Assembly: GCA_026874595.1 (NCBI GenBank)
Contig: CM049319.1
Coordinates: forward strand, 38,259,473 to 38,323,472
From: Sipunculus nudus
Lineage: Eukaryota > Annelida > Sipuncula > Golfingiida > Sipunculidae
Reading direction: 5' to 3'
DNA: 64,000 nucleotides
Shown here: positions 25,401 through 40,400 of the stretch, in pieces
Position numbering within the stretch: position 1 is the first letter of the stretch
Layout of the letters: each line of letters opens with the position of its first letter
Made by a program: the position numbers and the translations under genes
The notes under the pieces: model-generated
Seen by the model: only the letters and a program-made list of their open reading frames with translations
Database searches by the model: none
Told to the model about the DNA's origin: nothing

Positions 25401-28400
25401 TTTCCCCCACTTATATCTACTCAAGTCAGAATATATAAACCTTGGATGTCAAGGTTAATTATTCATTAGAAAAACTGGAATTAAAGGAATACTAACTGAA
25501 ATGAATTATTATCAAGATGGCTGCTCTATAGAATTTTGCACAATGCAATATTTGCTGTTTTCTGTGTCTGCTAATAAATGGAAATACTAACTGAAATGAA
25601 TTATTATCAAAATGGCTGCTCTATAAAATTTTGCACATTGCAATATTTGATGTTTTCTGTGTCTGCTAATATATGTCTGATAAAAAATTTGGATAATGTG
25701 ACTTTAATGGTATGTAAGCTACAGGTGGTGCCACTTATGTTGACTTATTTTTGGACTCTTCAGTGAGACTTTAATTCAGAATCTCTAAACACTGATATGA
25801 GTTTGACCCTTAAGTTTCTGCTCTGTAGTTCTGAGAATATAGGTCACCTTGACCTGAATTCAAGTTTTAGGGTCTGAAGACTGTATGGATGCCAATTTTG
25901 ACCATGCTGGCTGGCTGGATTATGTTAGATATTGAATCATCACTGAAGCTCTGTGTTACTCGGCCGTACTAAGAATGACATTTTGATGACCAAATTAAGA
26001 AGATGGAAATAGAAAATGGAAAGTAGTTCCTACATGAACTGACAGAACGTTCAGTCCTAGAGGTCATTATATGACTCAGTTCAGTCAGTGACTGCAGGTT
26101 TTGAGGATAGAATGCTTTCTGACTTGGGGTAGAGTGAAATATAGCACACAGAGTGAAGTATATAAGGTCACAGATTTAAACTTCAGTATATGTAACATTA
26201 TATATCATGCTTCTCCAAATGCTAAGTACACTATGTAAGATGCCATAATAGGTGTTCTGTAAAAATGAATAAGTTTAACACCAACTGCAAGAACTGAAAA
26301 ATAAATAAACCAAAATCAACTAAGCCTGCTAAAGAACAAATCAACCATACATCTAGATTAAAATCAAATAAATGGCTCAGTAAAGCTTGAAACTATGACA
26401 TCAGGCACCCCAGAATGCTGTAAAAAAAATATTAAGAATACTGCTGCATCCTGGAAATTATTTCTTAACTTTGATGTGAAAATTGATCTGAGCAAAAGAA
26501 GATAACTAATGACTCAACTCACACATCTTTGATTGCTGAAAGGTGACCTTCAATCAGTCTTTTTTTTTATAACTTTTTGTATGAAAGTAAATGGACCTAT
26601 TTTTTGTGTTATCTTACCTGTAATACAAACAGGTTCATTATGTATTGGCCCCCTTTTGGTGGTGTGGCTATCTGGCACTTGACTAACAGTATTATATCTC
26701 AATGATTACCCATAGTCTGGAAAACCTGGTTTAAACACACTGAATATTGCTACACCACAGATTCCTCTCTCAGAGACTGAATTTGCCAAAACAACCCATC
26801 ATCTAGTGGCGTACCTACACATTCACAACTGCCCTGGGAAAAACCCAATATCAGAAAAATTAGTTCCCCATTTATTTAAAGAATTTATTTGAAGAATTTG
26901 AGCAGACTGAGCTTAAAAGTTTTGGAATTGTCAATCTGCCCATCATTATTCAAAAAGACTATGGGAGTGAAAATTATCAGTCTGTCTCCAGCTGTTTGAC
27001 AGAGCTGGTAGGATAAATCTCCATGAAAGTTTGCTTGATGACATGGACCTCTGTGTAAACAATGTGTCTCCTGAATCTCTTTTTCATTATCTATTGAACT
27101 GATTAGCATAAAAACTCGGATATTAGTGATGTTAGTTTAAACAATACAACAAAAATACATAAATCACACAATAAGTCTGTAACCCAAGGAAATAAATCAA
27201 ATTTAATGAGAAATAAAACACCAGGACTATCCCTTAAACCCTGTTATGAAAATAATTTCTGGTTTGATTATGAAGTATGAAGGGAGCACAATGGTGACAT
27301 TTCATCAGTTTCCTATTTAAGGCACTCAACGTTTGGCTAATGTTTTAAATTCTATCACTGCCACGTGAATGTTAACTTGTATATGCTACTAGACTATGTA
27401 GATCAGATGGGTGCAAGATTAAAATATCCTGCACAACTTCGCTGAAATCTTTTATTCTTACAATGACTGATATTGTTTACTGCACTCTGACACAGAACCA
27501 CCTCAGAAGAAGTCTGCATGAGATAGTTCAAGCAGGAAAATCCCTCACCAAACTCTGGTAAATTTCTGTATCACTGAACCGTCATTCCCCTAAAGTGACA
27601 CATTGTGAATGAACAACTGAAACGTCCCCTACTACTCAAAATGTGCTCAAAAGGACCATCATTTGCCAAGTGTAAAGGGGGATACAGATCTACCTATGAA
27701 TTGCTTAATAACTACAGCTTCTTTAGGTTCCAGTGCAATCTTTATATGATTGTCTTGTAATTTCAGGCTTCTTTAGGTGCCAGTGCAATCTTTATATGAT
27801 TGTCTTGTAAGTTCAGGCTTCTTTAGGTGCCAGTGCAATCTTTATATGATTGTCTTGTAAGTTCAGGCTTCTTTAGGTGCCAGTGCAATCTTTATATGAT
27901 AGTCTTGTAAGTTCAGGCTTCTTTAGGTGCCAGTGCAATCTTTATATGATTGTCTTGTAAGTTCAGGCTTCTTTAGGTGCCAGTGCAATCTTTATATGAT
28001 TGTCTTGTAATTTCAGGCTTCTTTAGGTGCCAGTGCAATCTTTATATGATTGTCTTGTAAGTTCAGGCTTCTTTAGGTGCCAGTGCAATCTTTATATGAT
28101 TGTCTTGTAAGTTCAGGCTTCTTAAGGTGCCAGTGCAATCTTTATATGATTGTCTTGTAAGTTCAGGCTTCTTTAGGTGCCAGTGCAATCTTTATATGAT
28201 TGTCTTGTAAGTTCAGGCTTCTTTAGGTGCCAGTGCAATATATATGATTGTCTTGTAAGTTCAGGCTTCTTTAGGTGCCAGTGCAATCTTTATATGATAG
28301 TCTTGTAAGTTCAGGCTTCTTTAGGTGCCAGTGCAATCTTTATATGATTGTCTTGTAAGTTCAGGCTTCTTTAGGTGCCAGTGCAATCTTTATATGATTG

Positions 28401-31400
28401 TCTTGTAATTTCAGGCTTCTTTAGGTGCCAGTGCAATCTTTATATGATTGTCTTGTAAGTTCAGGCTTCTTTAGGTGCCAGTGCAATCTTTATATGATTG
28501 TCTTGTAAGTTCAGGCTTCTTAAGGTGCCAGTGCAATCTTTATATGATTGTCTTGTAAGTTCAGGCTTCTTTAGGTGCCAGTGCAATCTTTATATGATTG
28601 TCTTGTAAGTTCAGGCTTCTTTAGGTGCCAGTGCAATATATATGATTGTCTTGTAAGTTCAGGCTTCTTTAGGTGCCAGTGCAATCTTTATATGATTGTC
28701 TTGTAAGTTCAGGCTTCTTTAGGTGCCAGTGCAATCTTTATATGATTGTCTTGTAAGTTCAGGCTTCTTTAGGTGCCAGTGCAATCTTTATATGATTGTC
28801 TTGTAAGTTCAGGCTTCTTTAGGTGCCAGTGCAATCTTTATATGATTGTCTTGTAAGTTCAGGCTTCTTTAGGTGCCAGTGCAATCTTTATATGATTGTC
28901 TTGTAAGTTCAGGCTTCTTTAGGTGCCAGTGCAATCTTTATATGATTGTCTTGTAATTTCAGGCTTCTTTAGGTGCCAGTGCAATCTTTATATGATTGTC
29001 TTGTAATATCAGGCTTCTTTAGGTGCCAGTGCAATCTTTATATGATTGTCTTGTAAGTTCAGGCTTCTTTAGGTGCCAGTGCAATCTTTATATGATTGTC
29101 TTGTAATTTCAGGCTTCTTTAGGTGCCAGTGCAATCTTTATATGATTGTCTTGTAATTTCAGGCTTCTTTAGGTGCCAGTGCAATCTTTATATGATTGTC
29201 TTGTAAGTTCAGGCTTCTTTAGGTGCCAGTGCAATCTTTATATGATTGTCTTGTAAGTTCAGGCTTCTATTTTTCTTACTCACACATGAAAGTCATTTTG
29301 GTTATTAATACAACACACACAAAATTGCGTCTGTATTTTATATACAGACTGGGCTTGACCAGCATGCTAGTTTATATAAAGACTGGGCTTGACCAGCATG
29401 CTAGCTTATATACAGACTGGGCTTGACCAGCAAGCTAAATTTTATACAGACTGGGCTTGACCAGCCTTCTGGTTAATATACAGACTGGGCTTGACCAGCA
29501 TGCTAGTTAAATGCTGTTAATATTTATTTTGTAACGCTTGATAATCCTGGGATGCCTGAATAAATAAAACTTAAATCAAGGAAATAAGGAAGAAAGCCAA
29601 ATCACACGTACTATTTTTATACTTGCCTGCCAACTGATCATCAAAAGACACTGCAGCGGGTCTGTCCCGGTCAAAGTCCGTGGATATCTGCCGTCTCTGG
29701 GGAGGAGGTGTTGGCATTATGTATTTCTGCTTTCTTGTTGTTTCTTTGGTCATGAAGCCAGCTTTTCTGGCTGTTTTCATTAGTGTTCTCTTTGCAAACC
29801 CTCTGTCAACAGATCAACAGGTCAACATGTTATATATCACATTCATAATCATCAATATAATGCATCAAAATACACTGGTTAATTCACAAAATGTGAGACT
29901 GGAAAGTGATTACAGATTTATCACAGTAGTAATAAACATCAAATGACAGTAAAATATATTGCTTTTGAGACTCAGACTATAATGTTAACTTGGTTGTAGT
30001 GCTGGAACAGATAAACTGATCATGCGGCTCTGATATATGTCCATTTAAACACAAGTCTGTCAGTGATGTGGTTTTATACACAAGTCTGTCAGTGATGTGC
30101 TGTTATACACCAGTCTGTCAGTGATGTGGTATTATAAACAAGTCTGTCAGTGATGTGGTGTTATACACATGTCTGTCAGTGATGTGGTGTTATACACAAG
30201 TCTGTCAGTGATGTGGTGTTATACACAAGTCTGTCAGAGATGTGGTGTTATACACAAGTCTGTCAGAGATGTGGTGTTATACACAAGTCTGTCAGTGATG
30301 TGGTGTTATAAACAAGTCTGTCAGTGATGCGGTGTTATACACAAGTCTGTCAGTGATGTGGAGTTATACACAAGTCTGTCAGTGATGTGGTGTTATAAAC
30401 AAGTCTGTCAGTGATGTGGTGTTATACACAAGTCTGTCAGTGATGTGGTGTTATAAACAAGTCTGTCAGTGATGTGGTGTAATAAACAAGTCAGTCAGTG
30501 ATGTGGTGTTATACACAAGTCTGTCAGTGATGTGGTGTTATACACCAGTCTGTCAGTGATGTGGTGTTATAAACAAGTCTGTCAGTGATGTGCTGTGATA
30601 CTGATAACTAATGATGCTGATTTTGTGACACCGTGTGAACATGAGCACTTTTAGTCCCACTGGGTTTGTTCTTAATTCATGGTATGCTACTTCAAATAAT
30701 GCTCAATGTACCAGAGATTTTCAAAGCTGTCCACTGGCTTGTACTTACTTGAGTGATGCATTTTTTTCCTTGTGTTTATGGAGCTGTGATGGTGGCAAGG
30801 CAAAGTGACTGGAAAAAGTGAAGGTGGTCAATACTGAAGTTGGACTACGAATCTTGTTCATCAGCTTCCGCAAGGTCTCAATGTCTTCTGCACTGACCTC
30901 TTCATCAAATGCTATCTTCATTAGCTGGAGAAAACATTTTATATACCTAAATGATTACATTATATATATTACATTAACAATATATTGTTTCAAATATGGT
31001 ATGGTATAACAGTTGCAGATCCTGAAAGATTGTGTTTAAAAAATTTAGACATAATCATCCCTACCCCCATACCTTTGCCAAAAAAGGGGACCATGGTAAT
31101 AACCATGCATTAAAATAATGAGGCAGCCTGTCCAAGGCCAGTGGTTTTGTCTGTGTTGTCTGGTTTCCTCAATCTTTAGACACTACTGAATGCCAAGAAC
31201 TGAGCCATGGAAAGTGCCTCAATTTGATATAATAATTATCTATACAATAAATGTAACATAAATGAAGTACAGTGGAACCCCACAATTACGACCACCCTGG
31301 GGACTGAGCAAAGTGGTCGTAACTTTGGCGTGGTCGTATTTGTGAAACTCTTACCGTGGTCGCATATAACACGCCGATATTTAATGTGTATCAGAGTTTA

Positions 31401-34400
31401 TCTATTGCATATCTTTAATGTGAATTATAACAAAATATTTTACTTAGCGGAGGACCCTTATTATGAGTGCTTTTTGTGTGTGTAGCTGAACATATTTATT
31501 CATGATAAAAATTAATATACATGTACACATACGTAGTGACTGATGATTTACAAATAATAACACTAAGGCAATACGATTATAACCTACTGAATGCATATTA
31601 AACATAATACGTGGCTTTCATATATTTAGCCTTCCGCTTGAGTATATATTGCGTGCATTTGAGTTTTCCCCGACGCTAAACTGCTGAGCCATTTGGTGCT
31701 GACTGCGCGTGGTGTTGCCGCCTTGATTAACGCCACTTTATCCTTCAAGGAGAGCTCTATCAGAGGCATGGTTGCCTAACAGCAAGCAGTTTAAATGCAA
31801 ACTTAACCAGTAGAGAAATAAACTGACAACAATCTATCAGAAAAGGCAAGTAATTGGGAGGGATTTTCCCCCCATGCAAGCTTTATATATACATTTTACT
31901 GACTGTTTAATACTCAGTGTCAGTAAGGTATGAACACATTTAGGATTAACTATGTCGTTATTTTTTACCAATGAGGATCGACCAATATGTGATGAGTTGA
32001 AATATTAAGCCCGCAACCCCACACTTAGGGTAGCTGTAATACAGGTGATCACTGAGGGGCAATTAGCATCTGACCCCAGGTGAGACCTGCTCAGGTCTCA
32101 GGCCGATGGTTACCCTCTTTGATCTATAACCTACACCTCAACGAGTCTCAGCGAAGACACCTAGTCGGGAAGATATGCGGGACCAGATAAACACTTGGGT
32201 TAAGAAACCTTGTAATCCGCTTTGATCTTTCGTTAAGGCGCCTGTGACAAGACGCAGCCATTGACTCGTGACAAATGTTGTTTCAGTACTTCTCGGCGGT
32301 GGTCGCATTGGCGGGGTCGCATTAGCGCTGGGGCCAGGAAATCTGGTCGTAATTCTGAATTCAGGGGTGGTCGTAATTTTGAGTCATTTTTAAACATAAA
32401 TAAACTATAAAAAATTCGGGACCAAGCAAAATGGTCGTAATTGTGGGGTGGTCGCAATTGTCGGGTGGTCGCAAGGTGGGGTTCCACTGTATAAATAAAC
32501 AAGCTAATTTGTGGAATTTATGTCCTCCGTTTCCGCCTCTTGTTGTCCCCCTTTTGTCTTCTCAATATGTTTAAGTTTTTATTTTCCCCTGAAGATGTCT
32601 TCACATGTCATAGTGGCTGTGTGTTTTAGTTTCCATTGACCCCTGAAGCTGTCTCCACGTCATAATTTTTTTGTGAATTGGGAACAGAACGGAAAATTCT
32701 GTTTTGATATGGAGCTGGTGATAATAATTTTTCAGAAAGACACTCCAAATCCAATCTCAACCAAGGTATGCAGGAGAACAATCAATGACCAAAATTTGAA
32801 TGAAATCGGATAATATTTAGGAAAGTTATTGCATGGAAATTAAAAACCTGACAAACAGACAGAGAGATGGACAGACAGACCCAAATCAATATCCCCCTAT
32901 TTCATGGAAGTGGGGGACGAAAATAGTACAGAGGATTTTTAACAAGTAATTCCATACCTGGAATGTATTTGATCTGAGCTGCAACCCCTCCTGGAGATGT
33001 TGGTCTATGTTCTGAGTATATGTGATGCCAATCTTCTTCTCTCTCGTCAGTGAGGACACGGGGAAACTCCGGCACACAATCTGCTCACAGGCTGCAGCAA
33101 AATCACTCATTAAATGTGTATCTACCTCAAGGAAAAACTGTGTCTATCACAGTTGCGACTAGATTATCAAATACTAAAGGTACAAATACTACGTGCTATA
33201 TGTGCTCATGTAGAAAGTCATATACATATATATATACAGTGAAACCTCGTTGTGTCAAACTCGCTTCAGTGGAACACCCCGCTTACGTTGAAGTTACAGA
33301 CTCAATATTTTGGACAACTCTAGTTAAATTATTACCAAATAAAATCCGCTTGTGTTGAACCTCGGATGAGTAGAAGTTTTCTGAGGGTCCCTGTATATAT
33401 TAATATAGTTTATGCTTATTGAAGAAGAACAGCACAATGATACCCGGTGACTTGTGACTCACACTTGCATTTAAACCAACTATACAGAAATGGCTGAAAA
33501 ATCCTAAAAAATGTATGCTTTTTCATCAGTTATCTGCTGTTATTTTATTTGCAATGTGCCAACAACAGTTATGAAGAAAGTTCGACAAAAATTGCAAAGT
33601 CTTTACATTATTTGTGTTGACTCGCTCACCATATGGGTCACATGGTGTGCCCTTGAAAATAATTCTGTAGGTGGTGAGACAGATGCCGCCCTCCGCAGGC
33701 AGCAGTGACGGTCCCCCCAGGTATCCCCCGGTACCCTCCTCCCGACCGTCGGGTATCAGGTATACCCTCAAGCCGTCCATCACAATCTCCTCACCTGGCA
33801 GCAAGGTAGGTGTCAGGATCTTAGGCTGCAAAAAATTTACACAATACCATAAACCAGATGATTACCTCTGTTTACTTGCTTACATAAAAGTCAAATTTCA
33901 AACTTATCTGTGTCTGTCTGTGTGTTTTAATCTATGTATAATGTATCTCAATCAGGTAGGTTGGGGGGGGGGATCAGGCAATAGATGTAGAGGCTAGTAT
34001 GATCTGTTCATCCGTCACACAGTGATCCTGCATTGGGTGCTGACATCTAGCAATGGAATTTATGACTTAGTTAATAGTTGATTAATTTAGGAGAGGATCA
34101 CGCAAAAATCCCACTTTGAAAGAAATATGTTCTCCTTGAGTGATGTCTATGTTATATTAATCTCAATATTATGGTAAATGTGTATGGTAACAACATTATA
34201 AAGGCCTGAACTGTCTTACAAAAGGCAGGGAACAATGATCCATGTAATATAAGATATGTTTTCAAACATAACTTCTAACCTGGTCAACTTTATTTTCACT
34301 AGAAAATTATAATCATTAAAAGCTGTGCTATTCAAGTATTCAGATTAGATCAAATTTAAACTTGCCCAGACACATATGGTAAAATATTGAAATTAACATT

Positions 34401-37400
34401 GCACTAATCTGAACCTCTTCCAGGTGCCCATGACACACCACTTAGTTTAAATAATAGCTCTTAGGCCAAAAAAAGAGGTATGGTTCTAAGGCTCAGCGTG
34501 GGGCAATTTAAACCCCCTGCATTAAAATTTTTATTTTGATTTTCATCTTTCAAGAAGATAAAATAATACAAATTTGCTAAGATTCCCTTTGTTATGTAGT
34601 GCTTTTACCTGTTCAGCATAAATATTCTGTTATAATCATGCTTCTCCCTCATCATATAACGATTTTGGGGTATACAAAAAAAGGTAACACCTGCACTGAT
34701 TCTGATAAAAAAAGAGTGCCTGAGAACTATACCTTTATTTATTTTGTGGCCTTACAGTGCAATTTTCTGGAGAAACCTGTCTTCACCCTTTCTCTAGTTG
34801 ATTCACAGGTGGCAGAACACACACACAAACAGCATAAATTCTATCATTAGAGCTTGAGGGAGCTCACCTTTTCAGATGATAATGAAAAAACCTGTCACCA
34901 AATCAACAATTATCACACACCAGCCTATTTTTGGGCAATTTCAGATCACTTTTCCATGAAAAAGTATTCAATTTGAGTCATTTCATTGAATTAAATTTTT
35001 TGTTTACCCAAAAGGAACTACAAGAGATAAACTTCTGTAAATATTTTGTTCTCCTTCAAGCAATGCAAGAACCTGGAACTTCACTGGTATTACTTTTCTT
35101 GAATCCACTATTTCCAAGTTTCAGGATCTCATGCCATCGCCTTTTCACATGGCTGCCTGAATTTGAGGAATGTGCTAGCTATGGGCCAAGTGTTAACAGA
35201 AGACATAATTACTCTGTTCATTTAATTCAAAATTAAACATTATCACTGTACACTGTTCCTCCATATGTTGAAACATTTTGATTCATACAAAATTTGTTCA
35301 ATTTGGAAAGTCAATTTGCAAGTATGTGGTTCTCTTTTTTACAAATGACTGGAAACTAACAAAGATCTTAATAATTTTAAAATGATTTTATGAAGAATTT
35401 GTTAAATGCTAATCTATACATGGTGGACAATGAATACTACTTTATCCAGACTGAATATAAACTGACTCGGTATATGCCTGAAACCCTGAAATGCTGAGGT
35501 TTTATCCAAACATTCAACAAAGACTGTATTATAAGTGAACAAGTGAGAACAAAAACATAAGAAATTGTCAACCATTGCTTAGAAAAGCCAGACAGTCAGT
35601 TGGTATTAAAAAACTGACTCAACAACACATCAAGGGAAAGCTGCCTGGGGAGCCGTATAAGCCAGGCAAAGGTAGACTGCCACAGGCGGCATCTCCATGC
35701 TGACAAAATAACTAAAACTACACTAAACTATATCTTCAAAGGCTATCAAAATATCAGTGATGAAGCCGTATGTCAAATGGTACAATAAAACAAGGACTGA
35801 TCCTACTTGAAACAAACCACACTGGATAGTGTTTAGTGAAACAAAAGCCCAAACGCTGCATCTAATCATGTTATATCTGTACTGAACACATGCAGGAAAG
35901 GTTTAGGCCTACATGGTACGCTGTGCCACCAGGGTCATGTGACCCTGCTACTTGGCCCTGCAGATAAAAAAAGTCAACTTATTGTCTGCTGTCATTTCTA
36001 TGTTGCTGGATATAATACAAATTATCCAACTGCAATTTAAAAACTTTAAAAATGAAAATATAAAAATTACCCTTTATGCCAAGAAAGGTGTGCAAAAGCA
36101 AACATAAGAGACAATTTTTGTTTCCAAAAAACAATCAATCTCAGCCTTTATTATTAATGGATGCCACTTCTACAGAATTTCAAGTGACCCATGGGACATA
36201 GGCCTCAGGTGACAAGCATGCTGATTTGTGACACTAAAGTCATGTGATGTTATGAAAGCTCTGATCTGAGCATAGCAAAACAGGAATCACAATGGCACAT
36301 GAAAGGTTCACAGTACAGGGCACTCTTGCTCCAAGTTACCTTGACTGGTGTCTTGATAGAGAAATTTAAAATCTGCCCAAAAATTCAACTGAGGTATTAT
36401 AACTTGCTAAAATATCAATCTGACTTGGCATAGGATGAGGTGATACATGTTGTTAAACATTTATTCATGTAACCAAAAGACAACTGCTAGGAAATGTTAC
36501 TGTTGAATATATTTTAACTTATATGGACCAAACACTTGTAAATTTGTAACAGAATTGGTTGAGCCTTTTTCCTCACACTCTGTATAATGACAGAGATATA
36601 TATGTATGAGTAAGGCAATTTAAGTAAGTTTCTGGATCCAATGCAAAATATTTGTTAAACAACCTTCAGAACTGAAATATATCTTATGCTTAAGGTGATA
36701 AGAATCACGATTTCAACCCAAAGCCTGCAGAAAAGAGGTCACTGTGACCTGTTTTCTGTTATCATTACAACTATCTGGCAACTGACAAGCTGGGCTTCCA
36801 AAGAAAATATGATTCAACTTCATACATGTGTGTGAAGATATATTTTGATTATTATAGATCAGCTAGATGACTCTACCACATGACTTGCTACTCACTTTGA
36901 AAAAGAGCCTGTCACACAAGAAGCAGTGACCACCTGTGATGACGTGATTATAAATCACATAGCAGCCCTTTTGTCTGTTCACCTGGCCAGTTTCTACCTG
37001 TAAGCCTTCTCTTACCAGGATTCAGATTTGCATGGCTTTGTTGAGGTCAGATACAATGTCACTGGTGTGGGTCTGTATATATAATATGTGTTTATAGGTT
37101 ATGATAAGAATCACTTGAATGGCATTTGTGCAGGTTATACACAGTATCACAGGGAAGCTTCTTTATAGGGTAAAAAAAGTGTCAAATGTCTAAATAGGTT
37201 ATATACTATGTTGCTGGGCTGTGTCAGTATAAGTTATAGAAGTGTCCCTATTGTTTTTGTATAGGTTATATGTATTGTCACTGGCAGGTGTCAGTTTATG
37301 TTATAACCCTTGTTACTGGTACACCTACCTTGGGTATGGGTGGCAGCCTCTTGCTTTCTTTGAACACAGCATCAAGTGTCTCTAGATGCATTGCAACTAC

Positions 37401-40400
37401 CCCTGAAGTAAAAGATATACATGAAATATAAACAAGTCACCTGCTTGAAAAATTATGGCATAAAACTGATGGATTTTGAGATTATTTTTAAATTTAAGAA
37501 AAAAAAAATGACTCATGATCACTGGCTGACAAGGTCTGAGAGCTGACAAATTAAAATTCTGAACTTGAGAAGTTGTGGGACATGAGTCTTCTTTGTAAGA
37601 AGTAACCACTATTCTGCAAAAAAAAACTTGAAAATATGTTTAAGAATTAAGCTCTACTTCATTGCTCATCTAATTTTGAGTCATGACAAAAAAGCATGAC
37701 AAAAAGTGTCAACATCAATTTTAAGCAGGACAAAAAGTGTCAACATCAAATTTTAAGCAGGACAAAAATGGTCAACACCTATTTCTCACAGGGAAAAAAC
37801 TGACAAAATCTACTTTAAAACACTACTTTAAGCAGGACAAAAAGTGTCAACACCTATTTTTAGCAGAACAAAAAGTGTCAACATCAATTTTAAGCAGGAC
37901 AAAAATGGTCAACACCTATTTTAAGCAGGACAAAATGGTCAACATCTATTTCAAACAGGAAAAAACTGACAAAATCTACTTTAAAAAGGACAAAATGTGT
38001 CAACACTACTTTAAGCAGGACAAAAAGCATAAACATCAATTTTAAGCATGACAAAAAGTGTCAACATCAATTTAAGCAGGACAAAAAGTGTCAACATCAA
38101 TTTTAAGCAGGACAAAAAGTGTCAACATCTGTTATAAACAGGACAAAACATGTCAACATCTATTTTAAGCAGGACAAAAAGTGTCAACATCTGTTATAAA
38201 CAGGACAAAAAGTGTCAACATCTACTTTAAGCAGGACAAAAAGTGTCAACATCTATTTTAAGCAGGACAAAAATGGTCAACACCTATTTTAAGCAGTACA
38301 AAAAGTGTCAACATCTGTTATAAACAGGACAAAACATGTCAACATCTATTTTAAACAGGACAAAAAGTGTCAACATCTATTTTAAGCAGGACAAAAAGTG
38401 TCAACATCTAATTTAAGCAGGACAAAAAGTGTCAACATCTATTTTAAGCAGGACAATAATGGTCAACATCTAGTTTAAGCAGGATAAAAAGTGTCAACAT
38501 CTATTTTAATCAGTCAAAAACTGTCAACATCTACTTTAAGCAGGACAAAAATGGTCAACACCTATTCATAATCTGTTTGTTTTCCTGGGATACCAAATTA
38601 CATGTGCATTACAATTAAGTATTTGCTCACAGAGTGCCATCCACTGTACAACTTATGCGGAATGCGGTGGTGTATGGTTAGGGTGTCAGACTTGCGGGGG
38701 ATCTGCCTTCTGAACAATAAGGGTGTGTCCTCTCCACCAAGGAGTGAATGGGTACTAGCCATGGGCAGAAAAGGTCAGATGAATAACCTTCTAGCATTTA
38801 TTATGGCAGCATAGATTGTATGCTCTTAAAGGGGTAGAAAAAGCTGCGAGAATGAACAGGCCCAAAACGACTAGGAAGGTCAAGTGTAAACACTGTCAGT
38901 GATATCAGACTATAAACTCATTTTTCTTTAATTCAAATCTATTCATTCAAGCACATAAGAGTTTCATGAAAAGCCATATATCATATGTGAGAATTTTATG
39001 GATTTTTTTTTTTCAAATTTAAGCCAAAAAGAAATGTATTTTTATAATTTTTTTGTCAAAAGTCTAGTTGAGTAGTACAAGAAGCATATGTATCAAACTC
39101 CAGAAGCAGAATTCTGTGTCATTTTGCAAAATTGATTCATCAGGATGACTGCATCAAGGTGAAATTATGTCTAATTCTGCAATATCAGAAAATTTATGAA
39201 ACACATCTCAAACAAAATGAGAATAATATTTATAGTAAGATTTCACACTTATATGTTTCCACTATGTTTAAGGATGCTGCTGGGTGTTCATACCTGGGAT
39301 CATGGTGTGTAGGGACTTGATGTGATCGGGCAATACGCTGCTCTCCGTACACACTTTGTCTATAAACTTTGTGACAAACTTGACCACGCTGGCTCCTGTC
39401 TCTGGTACTTCCTGCTCATCAAATCCACTCTCATTGTCTAAACTATCACTCTCAGCCACACTGAAAAAACATTGTTACTCAAACTGTCATGATATTATCA
39501 ACAACAGACAGGCTAATAAAACATGCTGTCTTGTATCAATTTGTTTCCCATTTGGCGGAGTATGCCCTGACATCTAATGGTAAATACTCTGATTTGATTA
39601 TACATAAAGCCTGCAGATTGCACAATTCATATCTCACAGGTAAAAGCCTACTGATATCTATAGTAACACTGATGCTTTTTCCTCAATGACAGTGTAAGGG
39701 ATCCTATCACAACTATGTGAATAATGACTGATATGTGATCATCCTCACAAAGCCTCACACGGAGCTATCTCAGAGAAATTATATGAATGTGTCTACAGTG
39801 GAATGCCATTATTCCAAACTTCTAAGGAGACAAGGTTTGTATAGATAAACTATTATTCAGATAAATGGTCATGTTCAAAATAGCATCATGGCCCCAGGAT
39901 CATCAACCTGCTCAGGTGTCATGATTTAAATCAAAATCAAGTGTTAACTGGATATTTCTGGTCTGAGATGTTGTATGTATCCCAAGACACTAGGCATACC
40001 CCTGTTAATACAGGCCCCCTTCTTCTGCCTTCCAGATTCTTTTCTACCTTCCAGATTTGACCATGAAGATCAAGGTCAAGATCACCAGTTTCAAACTCCT
40101 AGAAGAATTGGGTTTAGACAATTTGTGTAACAAATTTTAGGGATAAATATGAAGTACTTATAAAGTTATGACAGTCACAAACAAGTGGCCCATGGGCCCA
40201 TGACGCTCAGCTGAATTCAAGGAATGTTGAACAATGAGCAAAATGACTGCCAGAGTGCAAACAAATCATGAATTTTGTGATGAATCCTTAGAAATGGGTT
40301 TCAGTGGCCTTTTGGACAGATGAAAACTTCATTTGAAGGTCTCATAAATAGAAAAAAAAATGCTTAAAAATTTGAAAAATAATACAGGTTGTGCCACCAG

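Noticed and set aside
27712-29268. CTT|GTAAGT...TTCAG motifs in the 50-bp array as splice sites
   Set aside because: They lie on the plus strand, antisense to Sbf, and no plus-strand gene is supported.
36183-36210. Left terminus of another pearl-like element
   Set aside because: Only about 20 bases resemble the terminus; GCTCAGCTG, core units and the hairpin are missing.
39797-39840. CAGTGGAATGCCATTATTCC as a further pogo-like element
   Set aside because: It resembles one terminus after TA, but no matching inverted end was found nearby.
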